A DNA stretch of 64,000 nt, taken from Novipirellula galeiformis (GTDB taxonomy: Bacteria > Planctomycetota > Planctomycetia > Pirellulales > Pirellulaceae). The translations under genes were made by a program, and so were the position numbers. The notes under the pieces are model-generated. The model made no database searches. It was not told the origin of the DNA and worked only from the letters and a program-made list of their open reading frames with translations. This document shows, in pieces, positions 1 through 8,726 of the stretch. The DNA lies in assembly GCF_007860095.1 (NCBI RefSeq), contig NZ_SJPT01000012.1, positions 62,001-126,000 of the forward strand, written 5' to 3'. How positions within the stretch are numbered: position 1 is the stretch's first letter; each line of letters starts with the position of its first letter.

Positions 1-108
1 AAAATGCAACCACCAGCAGCACTCGTCGATAAAAAGCGTGGCGGGGCGTCTTTCTAATCCGAATCATTCGAAGGAATCCCACTAGCGGAGCATGAATCGG
101 CCCAGTCG

Positions 109-870
109 TTACTCGGTTAACTCTTTGACGCGGAGGTCACGCCACAGCACGGTGCCGCTTTTGCCGGAATGGATTTGCAATCCGAAGAAGCCCTTGGGGT
201 AGCTGCCGTCGTCGACCCAGTGAGCTGCGGGAACCCCATTGAGCCATGTTTTGACCACGTTGCCTTTGGCCATGATGGTCAAACGATTCCAATCGGTTTT
301 GTTCAACGCGGCACGAACGCTTTGATGCTCTTTCAACCACAGCGGATAGAAATAGCCACCACAACTCTGGCCATAGATTCCGCCGGACCAATGCCGGTCG
401 CCGCTGATTCCTTCCATTTCCGCTTGAGGTCCAAAAACGGTTTCGGTCTTTCCGCCCGGTTTGGTTTGTGCGCGAAACATCACCCCCGAATTCCCATCCG
501 CCTCCCACTTCATCTCGCAAGTGAAGATGAAATCAGCGTAGTCGGTTTTGTCGGTGCAAAGGTAGGTGCTGGGAGATCCGGGAACACAGGTGCCTGTTAG
601 CACTCCGTCGTTGGCCTCGAACGAGCACGTGCCCCCTTTGGGAGTCCAGCCGGTCAAATCCTTGCCATTAAACAACGAAGTGAATCCTTCGCTTAACTCC
701 GGTTCGGAGTCGGTGTTTAACAGCATCGCGTCCGTTTTGGGGATGTTTTGTTGGTTTTTGTATTTTTCGTACCAATCATTTTGCTGTGGATCGACTTCGC
801 CAGCGATCACCGCTCCGCTTGCAATGCAAAGGGCAACCATGGTTTGAAAGAGAATCGATTGACGTACCAT
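109..870 (-). CDS. Secreted DUF1080 (3-keto-disaccharide hydrolase-like) protein
   Basis: 253 aa. An N-terminal hydrophobic signal peptide (about residues 8-23) is followed by a DUF1080 domain from about residue 62, opening with FNGKDLTGW (67-75) and containing the typical NSGVMFRAQ strand. The family has a concanavalin-like jelly-roll fold and includes 3-keto-glycoside hydrolases; it is greatly expanded in planctomycetes. Probably acts on sugars outside the cytoplasm. Same strand as the DUF1501/DUF1549 pair but 120 nt beyond it, so possibly not the same transcript. The exact substrate cannot be told from sequence. Confidence 0.85.
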   Translation of the reverse strand: MVRQSILFQTMVALCIASGAVIAGEVDPQQNDWYEKYKNQQNIPKTDAMLLNTDSEPELSEGFTSLFNGKDLTGWTPKGGTCSFEANDGVLTGTCVPGSPSTYLCTDKTDYADFIFTCEMKWEADGNSGVMFRAQTKPGGKTETVFGPQAEMEGISGDRHWSGGIYGQSCGGYFYPLWLKEHQSVRAALNKTDWNRLTIMAKGNVVKTWLNGVPAAHWVDDGSYPKGFFGLQIHSGKSGTVLWRDLRVKELTE

Positions 871-992
871 TTGGATTCCTGAGGATTCTGAAGTTAGCTA
901 ATTTTTGATCTGCTTTAGACGATCATAGTATAGCCGAATCGAAACTTCGTCTTAAATCTCATCGGGGCTGGATCCTATTCGTCCCCCCCCCC

Positions 993-2450
993 CTACGCCA
1001 GCACTTCACGCACCACATCGCCGTGGACGTTCGTCAAACGACGCTGGATACCATTGTGATAGAAGGTTAATTTTTCGTGATCGATCCCGAAAAGATGGAG
1101 CACGGTAGCGTGAAAGTCGTGCCAGGGGACTGGACGTTCGACCGCTTTCCAGCCAAGTTCGTCAGTGCTGCCCACCGCAATGCCGGGTTTGACCCCCGCC
1201 CCCGCCATCCAGCAACTGAATCCGTAGCGGTTGTGATCGCGTCCGGGGCCCACTTGGTCGGCCGCGGATTGAGCGAATGGGGTGCGACCGAACTCGGTCG
1301 TGAATAACACCAGGGTATCATCCAACATTCCGCGTTGTTTCAGATCGCGCAACAGGGCCGCAACGGGTTTGTCGATGCGTCCCGCTTCGATCGTATGATT
1401 CTCTTTGACGTTTTCATGAGCATCCCAACTGGCGCGTGGGCTTCCCGCGATGGGGCCTCCCGAAAACAATTGGACAAACCGCACCCCCTGCTCTAACAAT
1501 CGTCGTCCTAGCAAACAACGTCTGCCCATATCCGCCGTCGCTTCTTCGTGGATGCCATAATCTCGCTGTGTCGCAGCGGACTCATCGGCAAAGCGGCTGA
1601 CTTCGGGAATCGACGTTTGCATTTTTGCAGCCAATTCGTAGCTCTTCACGCGTGCCAACAACGCAGCGTCGGCACCGTGGTGGTCAACGTGATGTTGATG
1701 GATCGCGTTGACAAATTCGCGAGTTGCCATGTCCGCCACGCCAAGGTCTTGTGCGGGAAACAGGTCGCGTACGGGTTGATCGCCACCGCGAAGCACAACG
1801 CCTTGATGATTCGATGGCAAGAACGAACTGCTCCATGTCGACGCACCGGTGTTGGGTGCACCTCGCTCATCGTTGAGCACCACATACGCCGGCAACGTTT
1901 CGTTCTCTAATCCCATTCCATACGAAATCCAGCTTCCCATCGAGGGGAATCCGTTGAACTCAAAACCACTGTTTACCAAAAACAGAGCGGGGGTGTGGTT
2001 GGCCGATTTCGACTGCATTGAACGAAGGATCGTTAAATCGTCGGCCAACTCGGCGAGATGAGGAAACATATCGGAGATAACCAGACCGCTCTCTCCGCGT
2101 GGTTTGAACGCCCAATCGTGTTTGCGTAGTAAGCCCATTTTGCCAAAGAAGAGATCGATTGGTTCGTCGGTTTGCAACGACTTGCCATGCAACTTTGCGA
2201 GTGCGGGCTTGTAATCGAACGAGTCGACGTGGCTAAGTCCCCCGACCAAACAAATGTGAATTGCCCGCTTCGCCTTGGGCTGAATCGAGGCTTCCGCTGC
2301 GGGGGCAACCGACCGCTCGCTACTTAACATCATCGCCAATGCGGTGGCACCAAGGCCGCTGATGCCCCAATTGAAAAAGTCGCGTCGATCTGTAGCGGGG
2401 TGTGCCCGTTCACTCATCCGATCCGTCTGCGAAACACTCGATTTCGACAT
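993..2450 (-). CDS. DUF1501 family protein, Tat-type signal
   Basis: 485 aa. DUF1501 protein (alkaline-phosphatase-like fold, sulfatase relative) of the planctomycete type. The N-terminus carries a twin-arginine-like RRDFF motif (residues 22-26) before a hydrophobic stretch, suggesting Tat export. Start placed at the ATG at 2450; a GTG one codon upstream and an ATG 12 codons in are alternatives. It lies 14 nt downstream of the DUF1549/DUF1553 gene, the usual pairing in this phylum, so the two are probably co-transcribed and act in the same envelope process. Function of the pair is unknown. An 11-nt C run overlaps the end of the stop codon. Confidence 0.9.
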   Translation of the reverse strand: MSKSSVSQTDRMSERAHPATDRRDFFNWGISGLGATALAMMLSSERSVAPAAEASIQPKAKRAIHICLVGGLSHVDSFDYKPALAKLHGKSLQTDEPIDLFFGKMGLLRKHDWAFKPRGESGLVISDMFPHLAELADDLTILRSMQSKSANHTPALFLVNSGFEFNGFPSMGSWISYGMGLENETLPAYVVLNDERGAPNTGASTWSSSFLPSNHQGVVLRGGDQPVRDLFPAQDLGVADMATREFVNAIHQHHVDHHGADAALLARVKSYELAAKMQTSIPEVSRFADESAATQRDYGIHEEATADMGRRCLLGRRLLEQGVRFVQLFSGGPIAGSPRASWDAHENVKENHTIEAGRIDKPVAALLRDLKQRGMLDDTLVLFTTEFGRTPFAQSAADQVGPGRDHNRYGFSCWMAGAGVKPGIAVGSTDELGWKAVERPVPWHDFHATVLHLFGIDHEKLTFYHNGIQRRLTNVHGDVVREVLA

Positions 2451-2464
2451 CACTCGGGCCTTGG

Positions 2465-4939
2465 TTAATTGGTCACAAAATCGCTGAGGTTAAACAGTCC
2501 TCGACACAATGCCGACAAACCATGATTGCGAGCAAGTCGTTCGGAAAGCGTTCGCTCGTCAGGGCTAGGATCACGGCAGATCGCTAATTGCCATGCACGT
2601 GTCACTTGCGCGGAAACGTCGCCGGGCGACTCGGTCTGCAAACGCTGAGCAAAGTGATCCGCCATTCGCAACACAAACGCATTGTTCATTAGACTGAGCG
2701 CTTGCAACGGAGTGGTGGTCACCGCACGACGTGGCGCCGTGGATGCGGGATCGGGACAATCAAAGGTGTCGAGCAAGGCGCTTCGGCCTCCGCGAGGATT
2801 GAAGCGGTAAACCGTTCGTCGCTCGAATGCATCGCCGTTGGCATCGATCGGCTCATAGTACGTGGTGCCATTGTTTACGGTAACCGAGACGTCGACAAAA
2901 CTAGGTCCCCCCATCGTCTCTTGCAATTTTCCACTGACCGACAAAATCGCATCGCGTATCACTTCGGCCTCGAGTCGATGTGATGTGCCTCGCCACCGCA
3001 ATCGATTGTTCGTATCGATGGCTTCGCCTTTAGCACGTTGCGAGGGAGAGATCCCCCGGGAAGCTTGTCGGTAGGTTCGCGAGGTTACCATCGCTCGATG
3101 CAAAGGCTTCATGCGATATCCCCCTTCGCGAAACTGCCAAGCGAGATGTTCGAGCAAATCAGGATGAGTCGGGCGACCCCCGTTAAACCCCAGGTCGTTG
3201 GGCGTATCGACGATGCCGACGCCAAAGTGATAGTGCCAAATACGGTTCACCATCACGCGAGCCAAGAGGGGATTGGCGTCGTTCGTAATCCACTCGGCGA
3301 GTTTGCGGCGACGCTCTGCTTCGGGCGCATCCGGGGCAAGCTTGAAATCTCCGGAGAGCCCCGCAATCGAGGCGAGTCCCGCTGGCGCAACCTCTTCACC
3401 CACGTTTGCGGGATCGCCGCGAAGCAGCACGTTTGTCTTCACGCCGGGTTTGGCAATCAAGGTGTAAATCTTGGCGTTGGCCTGGGCCGCACATTCGCTT
3501 CTTGCCTTGCCCTTCTCCGCCATGCTTGACCGCAACGCCTGGTAGCGGTCGCGCGACGCGGGGTCCAGCGAATCGAGCCACGCTTGTTCGCTGACGTCAT
3601 TGGTAACGCGGACGTCGCTGCTCGCGGAGGCTTGGGCGGCTTCGGCCGATGGAGGCTCGGGGAAGGGAGGCGTTGCTGCTTTGCGATTCGCCAGCACCGC
3701 ACGTTTGGCTTCGTTTTCAATCAAAGACAATTCATTTTGCAACGCAACCAGTTCGGAATCCAAGACGTTTAGCCGCTCGACATCGCGTGGTGAGGGTTCG
3801 AGTCGTTCCCCGTAGCCAAGGCCGGAGATCGAGGACGCCATTTGATAAAATTCTTTTTGCGAGATCGGATCAAATTTGTGGTCGTGACATCGAGCGCAAT
3901 GAATCGTCAAGCCGAGAAAGGTTTGTCCCAGCGTGCCAAGCACCTCTTCGAGTTCGTCTTGGCGAGCTAATTCCTTCATGCGGGGACTACCGCCAACAAC
4001 GGTATTGTGAACCCCAGCGACCCAGAAACCGGTCGCAGCGGCTCCGTCGATCCCAGCGGAGGTCAGGTCGCCAATCAATTGTTGACGCACAAATTCGTCG
4101 TAGGGCAAATCATCATTGAGGGATCGAATTACCCAGTCGCGGTAATGCCACGCATTGTTTCGAGGAGCGTTGCGTTCGAACCCATCACTTTCACCAAAAC
4201 GTACAACGTCTAACCAGTGCCGCCCCCAGCGCTCGCCGTAGTGCTTCGACGCTAATAACTCGTCAACGATTTTTTCGTAGGCGGCGTCCAATGGGGACGC
4301 GGCAAACGCAGCGACTTGTTCCGGAGTTGGCGGAAGTCCGATCAGATCGAAAAAGAGTCGCCGGATCAATGTGCGCGGATCGGCTACAGGAGAGGGCTCG
4401 AGGTCCGCCGCATGCAAACGATTCCAAACGAATGCATCCACGGGATGACCCACCCATGGATCGTGATCAACGGCCGGCACGCGAGGATTTCTCAGCGGTT
4501 GAAGCGACCACCAATCGCGTCCTGCGCGCGTCGACGTGGAGCTCGCGTACGGGTCGATCGGGCTCGTTCCCCACCGTGCCCCTTGCTCGATCCATCGTTT
4601 TAACGTCTGTTTTTCATCGTCCTGGAGCGGGTGTTTGGGCGGCATCTCATCAGCGTCCACCCGCGTCCACAGCTCGCTGTTCGTCGGATCGTGGGGAACG
4701 ATTGCTAATCCACTATCGGATTCCGACATCGCTAATGTTGCGTCAAGAAGCGATAGTCCTCCCTCGGGGTCGGCGCCCGAGTGGCACTCGGTGCAATGAG
4801 ACACCAAGATCGGCGCGACATGTTTGTCAAAATCGATTTCGGATTCCGTATTGCCTGATTGCGCCTCGCAACGCGTCGACAAACACACGCCGATTAGCAG
4901 TGCGAGTGTGACGACCACCGCATGCATTGACTTTTTCAT
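2465..4939 (-). CDS. Planctomycete cytochrome c (PSCyt1)/DUF1549/DUF1553 protein
   Basis: 824 aa. Signal peptide (about 1-26), then a PSCyt1 domain with the heme c motif CTECH (residues 49-53), a DUF1549 (PSCyt2) domain holding a second CxxCH (CARCH, 348-352, in the conserved CARCHDHKFDP block), a variable linker rich in Ala/Glu, and a C-terminal DUF1553 (PSD1) domain ending near the stop. Length and order are normal for the family. Expected to be a periplasmic multiheme-like protein; its electron partner is unknown. It directly precedes the DUF1501 gene (14 nt), forming the characteristic two-gene unit of Planctomycetota. Confidence 0.93.
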   Translation of the reverse strand: MKKSMHAVVVTLALLIGVCLSTRCEAQSGNTESEIDFDKHVAPILVSHCTECHSGADPEGGLSLLDATLAMSESDSGLAIVPHDPTNSELWTRVDADEMPPKHPLQDDEKQTLKRWIEQGARWGTSPIDPYASSTSTRAGRDWWSLQPLRNPRVPAVDHDPWVGHPVDAFVWNRLHAADLEPSPVADPRTLIRRLFFDLIGLPPTPEQVAAFAASPLDAAYEKIVDELLASKHYGERWGRHWLDVVRFGESDGFERNAPRNNAWHYRDWVIRSLNDDLPYDEFVRQQLIGDLTSAGIDGAAATGFWVAGVHNTVVGGSPRMKELARQDELEEVLGTLGQTFLGLTIHCARCHDHKFDPISQKEFYQMASSISGLGYGERLEPSPRDVERLNVLDSELVALQNELSLIENEAKRAVLANRKAATPPFPEPPSAEAAQASASSDVRVTNDVSEQAWLDSLDPASRDRYQALRSSMAEKGKARSECAAQANAKIYTLIAKPGVKTNVLLRGDPANVGEEVAPAGLASIAGLSGDFKLAPDAPEAERRRKLAEWITNDANPLLARVMVNRIWHYHFGVGIVDTPNDLGFNGGRPTHPDLLEHLAWQFREGGYRMKPLHRAMVTSRTYRQASRGISPSQRAKGEAIDTNNRLRWRGTSHRLEAEVIRDAILSVSGKLQETMGGPSFVDVSVTVNNGTTYYEPIDANGDAFERRTVYRFNPRGGRSALLDTFDCPDPASTAPRRAVTTTPLQALSLMNNAFVLRMADHFAQRLQTESPGDVSAQVTRAWQLAICRDPSPDERTLSERLARNHGLSALCRGLFNLSDFVTN

Positions 4940-5375
4940 TTTAGGAGATCCCGGGGTGCGGCCATGATGCTCGGTATGCTCGCTTCAACCCTCGATGGGC
5001 TTCGTTGTCTCCGACGATGCGGCTTGTAACCCATTCTCCACGTCACATCGCTAAGCGATCAGCAACATTGCTGCGGAGCACTTTATTTTCCAATTGGTCT
5101 CAGGCGAAATGGCACTCCGGTTCAGGCCTCGCCATCGATCTTCGTCCTCGACACGGAGCTTCGTCCTCGACATGGATCGTAATCGCTGCAAACGAGGCGA
5201 CCCTCCCCAGCACGAAAACCGCGCGGCGAGGGAGCTTGCCGGTCGCATGGGGAGGCTGCGTTGGGCAGCGAGGTGATGCAGCGCAGGGAGAAGATTTCAT
5301 CCTGCAAGTATAGCAGGGTCGCATCGGTTGGGGGGCTGCGCCGCCGCTACGAAATCAACGCCGCGGGAGAGCAAT
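4940..5375. other. Intergenic, no gene seen
   Basis: About 435 nt between two minus-strand genes. Open frames here are short and have no recognisable domain. A short imperfect direct repeat (TTCGTCCTCGACA, twice, near 5140-5175) is present. It probably contains the promoter of the DUF1549/DUF1501 unit, but I cannot pick it out. Confidence 0.4.
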
Positions 5376-5882
5376 TCAGCGTGAAAACAATTCAGCGGGC
5401 GATAACAGTGCTGATTGCGTTGGCGACGAAGGGTCGGCCTCCGCACTCACCGATGTTGGCCGGCTCCGCGGAGGTTTCCCGGCACGCTTCCAAAGTTCCA
5501 CCTGCTTGTCCTTGGCCTCTCGCAGGTCGGTTTCGGTTTGGGATGCATATTGCTGAGCATCTGCGATCATTTTTGAAACCGTTCCAAATCGCGGATCGGC
5601 GCGAACGGCACTCGATTGGCCGATACCGGCAAGCTGTTGCTGGGCGAACGCAAGTTGCTGTTCGAGTTCGGCGACGCGTGTATGCGCTGATTCGACTTCA
5701 TCAAGTGTTTGTTCATCAAACTCGACCCCTGCAAACGAACGGATCCCGGCGTCGTTCAAAATTTCACGAATGGTCGAGGGGGCGAATAGTAAAGCTAGCA
5801 TCGCCAGAACCAGGATCAATTCGCGCATTGCCGCGAATCCATCTCTCAGCGATGCGTATTTGTTGGGGTTTGAGTCCGTCAT
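5376..5882 (-). CDS. Small membrane-anchored coiled-coil protein
   Basis: 168 aa, no family recognised. One hydrophobic segment near residues 20-34 (LILVLAMLALLF) is followed by a Glu/Gln/Ala-rich stretch (about 58-130) with heptad-like spacing that should form a coiled coil. The likely topology is an N-terminal anchor with a helical rod on one side of the membrane. It lies 85 nt downstream of trmK on the same strand and may be read through from it. Coding character is supported by length, an ATG start and the anchor plus coiled-coil pattern. Confidence 0.7.
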   Translation of the reverse strand: MTDSNPNKYASLRDGFAAMRELILVLAMLALLFAPSTIREILNDAGIRSFAGVEFDEQTLDEVESAHTRVAELEQQLAFAQQQLAGIGQSSAVRADPRFGTVSKMIADAQQYASQTETDLREAKDKQVELWKRAGKPPRSRPTSVSAEADPSSPTQSALLSPAELFSR

Positions 5883-5967
5883 GATGGCATGGCACTTTCC
5901 TGGGAACCGAACCGTTTCTCATCTTTTCGCTTATTCGGAGACTCGGCGTCCAGAGCGATGAGGGAGG

Positions 5968-6660
5968 CTATGGACTCGCTGCCAACACTTTTTGAATTTG
6001 TTGCAACCGGTGTTTGTAGTCGCCTGATAATTGTTTGAGCCCACGCAGGTAGGCGGCTTCCTCGCGAAGTCGGGCTGCGAATTTAGGATCCCAGCGTTTG
6101 AGGATCAGCGGACCAAACAAGATCGCCGCCTGATGATCGATATCGGCGTAGGCGGGGTCGTTCGCCTCGCCCGCATCGCCGCCAGCAATTTCCGCTCGCT
6201 GTAACGAAATCACGGCGTATGGCCAGTGTCCCCAGGCAATTTGTTCTTCATGCAAATGAAAACCGCTCCGCAATCCCCACTGGCGAACGAGTTCATGTTG
6301 GCGATTGGGTTGCAAAATAACGTGATCTGGAACGCGGTCGGGGAACGCCTCAAGGATCTTGACGATACTTTCGGCTCCCATTCCACAGATACTCAAGCTG
6401 CTCAGCTCGCCGGGTTCGATCACCGCCAAGCCATCACCGAAGCGAACTTCGGCGTTAAGGGCTGTTAAGGCTTGGCACGAATTCTCATACGGTTGCGGCT
6501 TGTTCTCGACCGCAATCCCGCGGGCAATTCGCTTGTCGCGCAGCAGCGAAACGAGCAGCCCGCCGTGATCCGAACCGATGTCGCCGTGCGTCACCGGCGC
6601 ATCACCGCCAGGATTGATGAGCGAAGCGACGGTTTTCAAGCGGATGTCTAGTTTCGGCAT
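5968..6660 (-). CDS. trmK: tRNA (adenine(22)-N1)-methyltransferase family protein
   Basis: 230 aa. Class I SAM-dependent methyltransferase of the TrmK family: the N-terminal Rossmann motif HGDIGSDHGGL (residues 25-35) binds SAM, and ICGMGAESIVKILEAF matches the family's second signature. Characterised members methylate N1 of A22 in bacterial tRNAs. The stop of the upstream AIM24 gene is only 15 nt away, so the two are probably one operon. The C-terminal helical part is the usual length. Substrate assignment rests on family membership only. Confidence 0.85.
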   Translation of the reverse strand: MPKLDIRLKTVASLINPGGDAPVTHGDIGSDHGGLLVSLLRDKRIARGIAVENKPQPYENSCQALTALNAEVRFGDGLAVIEPGELSSLSICGMGAESIVKILEAFPDRVPDHVILQPNRQHELVRQWGLRSGFHLHEEQIAWGHWPYAVISLQRAEIAGGDAGEANDPAYADIDHQAAILFGPLILKRWDPKFAARLREEAAYLRGLKQLSGDYKHRLQQIQKVLAASP

Positions 6661-6675
6661 GGCAAAATCGTTTAC

Positions 6676-7671
6676 TCAGTCTCCGTCGAGCAAGTTGCCA
6701 AAGGAGCCCAGGATCGAACCTTCGCCCTTTCCAGACGGACCTGCGTTGGCCACGATTCGCTCCGACAAACGTCGCATCGGTAAACTTTGTAGCCAGACTC
6801 GTCCGTGACCACTCAGGGTGGCAAGGAATAGGCCCTCGCCTCCGAGGAACATGCTTTTCAAATTCCCGGCACGCTCGATGTTGTATTCCATGTGGGGTTC
6901 AAACGCGACCAAACATCCTGTGTCGACCCGTAGAGTTTCGCCGTGCAATTCTCGCTCAATGATCGTTCCACCCGCGTGAATGAACGCTAATCCGTCGCCA
7001 ACGAGTTTTTGCATGATGAAGCCTTCGCCGCCAAACAAACCGGTTCCGATTTTTTTGTTCAGTGCGATCGTCACCTGAGTTCCCAGGGCGGCACACAAGA
7101 ACGCATCCTTTTGGCAAATCAGATCGTTGCCCGCGATCGTAGCGAGATCGATCGGTATGATTTTGCCGGGATAGGGAGCCGCAAACGCAACGTGACTTTT
7201 CCCTACACCGGTGTGGGTAAAGTGTGTCATGAACAGCGATTCACCGGTGATTGCACGCTTACCGACGCTCATCATTTTGCTCAGAAAACCTTTGTCGGGT
7301 GACGAGCCGTCTCCCATCTTGGTTTCGAATTGAATGCCTTCTTCCATGTACGTCATCGCACCGGCTTCGGCGATCACGGTTTCTCCAGGATCCAGTTCGA
7401 CGATCACCATTTGCATATCGTTGCCGACGATCTCGTAGTCCACTTCGTGGCTGCGACGCGCGGGGGCTCCACCGCCGGTGGAGGCCATGGTTCGCGCTCC
7501 CGCGGCTACCGGAAACGGATTGACCGGCGCATCATCGAACAACTCGATTGGTTCGGACATTGCGGGGACTTGAAGCATGGCATCGCAGGAGGGGCACTTG
7601 ACTCGTTTTCCGGCGTAAGTTTCAGGGACGGCCAATTGTTTTCCGCATTGGCAGTGAATGTGAATGGTCAT
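6676..7671 (-). CDS. AIM24 family protein with N-terminal zinc-ribbon-like motif
   Basis: 331 aa. The first 35 residues hold C7, C9, C26 and C29 in a CxC...CxxC arrangement typical of small zinc ribbons common in planctomycete proteins. The rest (about 78-325) is an AIM24 domain: a Gly-rich beta structure with [17 protein letters not shown] and later [17 protein letters not shown]24 is named from a yeast mitochondrial inner-membrane protein; the bacterial role is unknown. It precedes trmK by 15 nt. The metal-ribbon fusion is visible in sequence; metal binding is inferred. Confidence 0.88.
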   Translation of the reverse strand: MTIHIHCQCGKQLAVPETYAGKRVKCPSCDAMLQVPAMSEPIELFDDAPVNPFPVAAGARTMASTGGGAPARRSHEVDYEIVGNDMQMVIVELDPGETVIAEAGAMTYMEEGIQFETKMGDGSSPDKGFLSKMMSVGKRAITGESLFMTHFTHTGVGKSHVAFAAPYPGKIIPIDLATIAGNDLICQKDAFLCAALGTQVTIALNKKIGTGLFGGEGFIMQKLVGDGLAFIHAGGTIIERELHGETLRVDTGCLVAFEPHMEYNIERAGNLKSMFLGGEGLFLATLSGHGRVWLQSLPMRRLSERIVANAGPSGKGEGSILGSFGNLLDGD

Positions 7672-8182
7672 GAGCAGCGTTCTGAGAGATCGGTTGGACG
7701 TCGTTGCACTCGGCTTTCATCGGTCTCCGTCGATGAGGCGAGCGATGCCACGATGGCAACTTATTTATAGCGTATGAAGCGATGAATGGTTCAGGCTTGT
7801 CCGACCTCGCCACGCATGAATTTTTTGGCGTTTTCGCAGCGGTCCCATGGCGGCGATTCAGCGAGCCCCTTCAGCGATTCCCGCGGAATCGGAGCAATGG
7901 GGGGGCGGTCCGTGACCGCTTGGCCGCACCGCGCTCGCGCGCCGTCTCTTCAGACCTCAAGTCAGCCAAGTTCGCTAGGGAAGAACGCGAATAAGAGATT
8001 GGCTCACCGATGTCGTTCCGTCATCAGGGCGTTGCTGCGGACGAGATTATTCTCGTTTTGCCGCGGCACTCGGCTGTCCCTTTTAGAGCCATTGGACAAA
8101 TGACGTGGGATTCAAGCCGTAGCTGCGTGCACCAGAGCGTGGGCCACCGCGAACGCGACGGTAGCGAGATCAAAAAAACGCT
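7672..8182. other. Intergenic, no gene; contains copy 1 of a dispersed repeat
   Basis: Roughly 500 nt without a convincing gene. The plus-strand open frame near 7786-8103 has Arg/Ser-rich, domain-free translation and I reject it. The only structured feature is the 72-nt repeat at 8102-8173, listed separately. Confidence 0.4.
8102..8173. repeat. Dispersed 72-nt repeat, copy 1
   Basis: Begins GACGTGGGATTCAAGCCGTA and ends GGTAGCGAGATCAA. It is collinear with 49996-50067 with 9 mismatches by my hand count and no gaps. It contains a near inverted repeat (CCGTAGCTGCGT against GCGAACGCGACGGTAG), so a transcript could fold. It lies 9 nt beyond the stop of the minus-strand BON-like gene; copy 2 also follows a minus-strand gene. 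Could be a REP-like element or a terminator-type structure. Confidence 0.75.
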
Positions 8183-8437
8183 CTAGCGAACGGTCAAGCG
8201 ATCCTTCACGGTGAAGACGCCGGGAGTTTCGATCGCGGTTTGGTATGCCATCTGACGCAAGTAGTAGCTTTCCATTTCGCCGCGAAGCACCACGGCACCG
8301 ACATCGCCGACCGTTACATCCACTTGGCGAAGCTGGCGATAGCTGCTGGCTTTGAAGTTGCACAAAATTTGGTATCGCAGTTGTTCAACTTCGGTGTTGT
8401 CGTTTGCAACTTGCGTCTCTACCGGCATACCCAGCAT
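8183..8437 (-). CDS. BON-domain-like small protein
   Basis: 84 aa. The pattern of an alpha/beta repeat with a conserved Gly (VDVTVGDVGAVVLRGEM, then LRQMAYQTAIETPGVFTVKD) resembles a single BON domain, a fold linked with membrane or osmotic-stress proteins. No signal peptide, so it looks cytoplasmic. Start chosen at the ATG at 8437 because AAAGGA sits at a good Shine-Dalgarno distance; a GTG at 8488 would place the start inside a leader hairpin. The leader upstream has mutually exclusive stems (see 8455-8544), suggesting regulation by attenuation. Confidence 0.72.
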   Translation of the reverse strand: MLGMPVETQVANDNTEVEQLRYQILCNFKASSYRQLRQVDVTVGDVGAVVLRGEMESYYLRQMAYQTAIETPGVFTVKDRLTVR

Positions 8438-8454
8438 TGAATCAGTCCTTTGAA

Positions 8455-8544
8455 TGCGAAAACAAAATTTCAGAGTGTGCTTGTGCACTCACTCTGAACA
8501 GGCGGGGTCGTCTCATGCTGACGACGTATTCAGGGGTGAGTGCA
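8455..8544 (-). promoter_or_regulatory. Attenuator-like leader of the BON gene
   Basis: On the minus transcript, segment 1 (8544-8529) and segment 3 (8477-8469, CACTCTGAA) can each pair with segment 2 (8498-8484, TTCAGAGTGAGTGCA). The 2-3 stem has 9 perfect base pairs and is followed by the U-rich run ATTTTGTTTT, like an intrinsic terminator. The 1-2 stem (8 plus 5 bp, enclosing a small GTCGTC/GACGAC hairpin) would prevent it. The U run ends just before the Shine-Dalgarno of the 8437 start. The pairing is seen; the regulatory role is inferred. Confidence 0.45.
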
Positions 8545-8726
8545 AGCGGCCAAGCAAGGTTGGCCTGAATGGGAGCAAACATTCTCACACCCCCCGCCCT
8601 GTTTGGCAATGGGCAACTGCTAAAAAGATTTAGCATCTTTCGGAGCTAGCAATTTTGATTCGCTGTCCCTAGCGACGATTAATCGCGATTTCTCAATCGC
8701 GTTTCTTAATCGAGACGACGAGGACA

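Noticed and set aside
7786-8103. Plus-strand open frame of 105 codons in the AIM24/BON gap
   Set aside because: No domain, Arg/Ser-rich, no Shine-Dalgarno, and it ends at the dispersed repeat.
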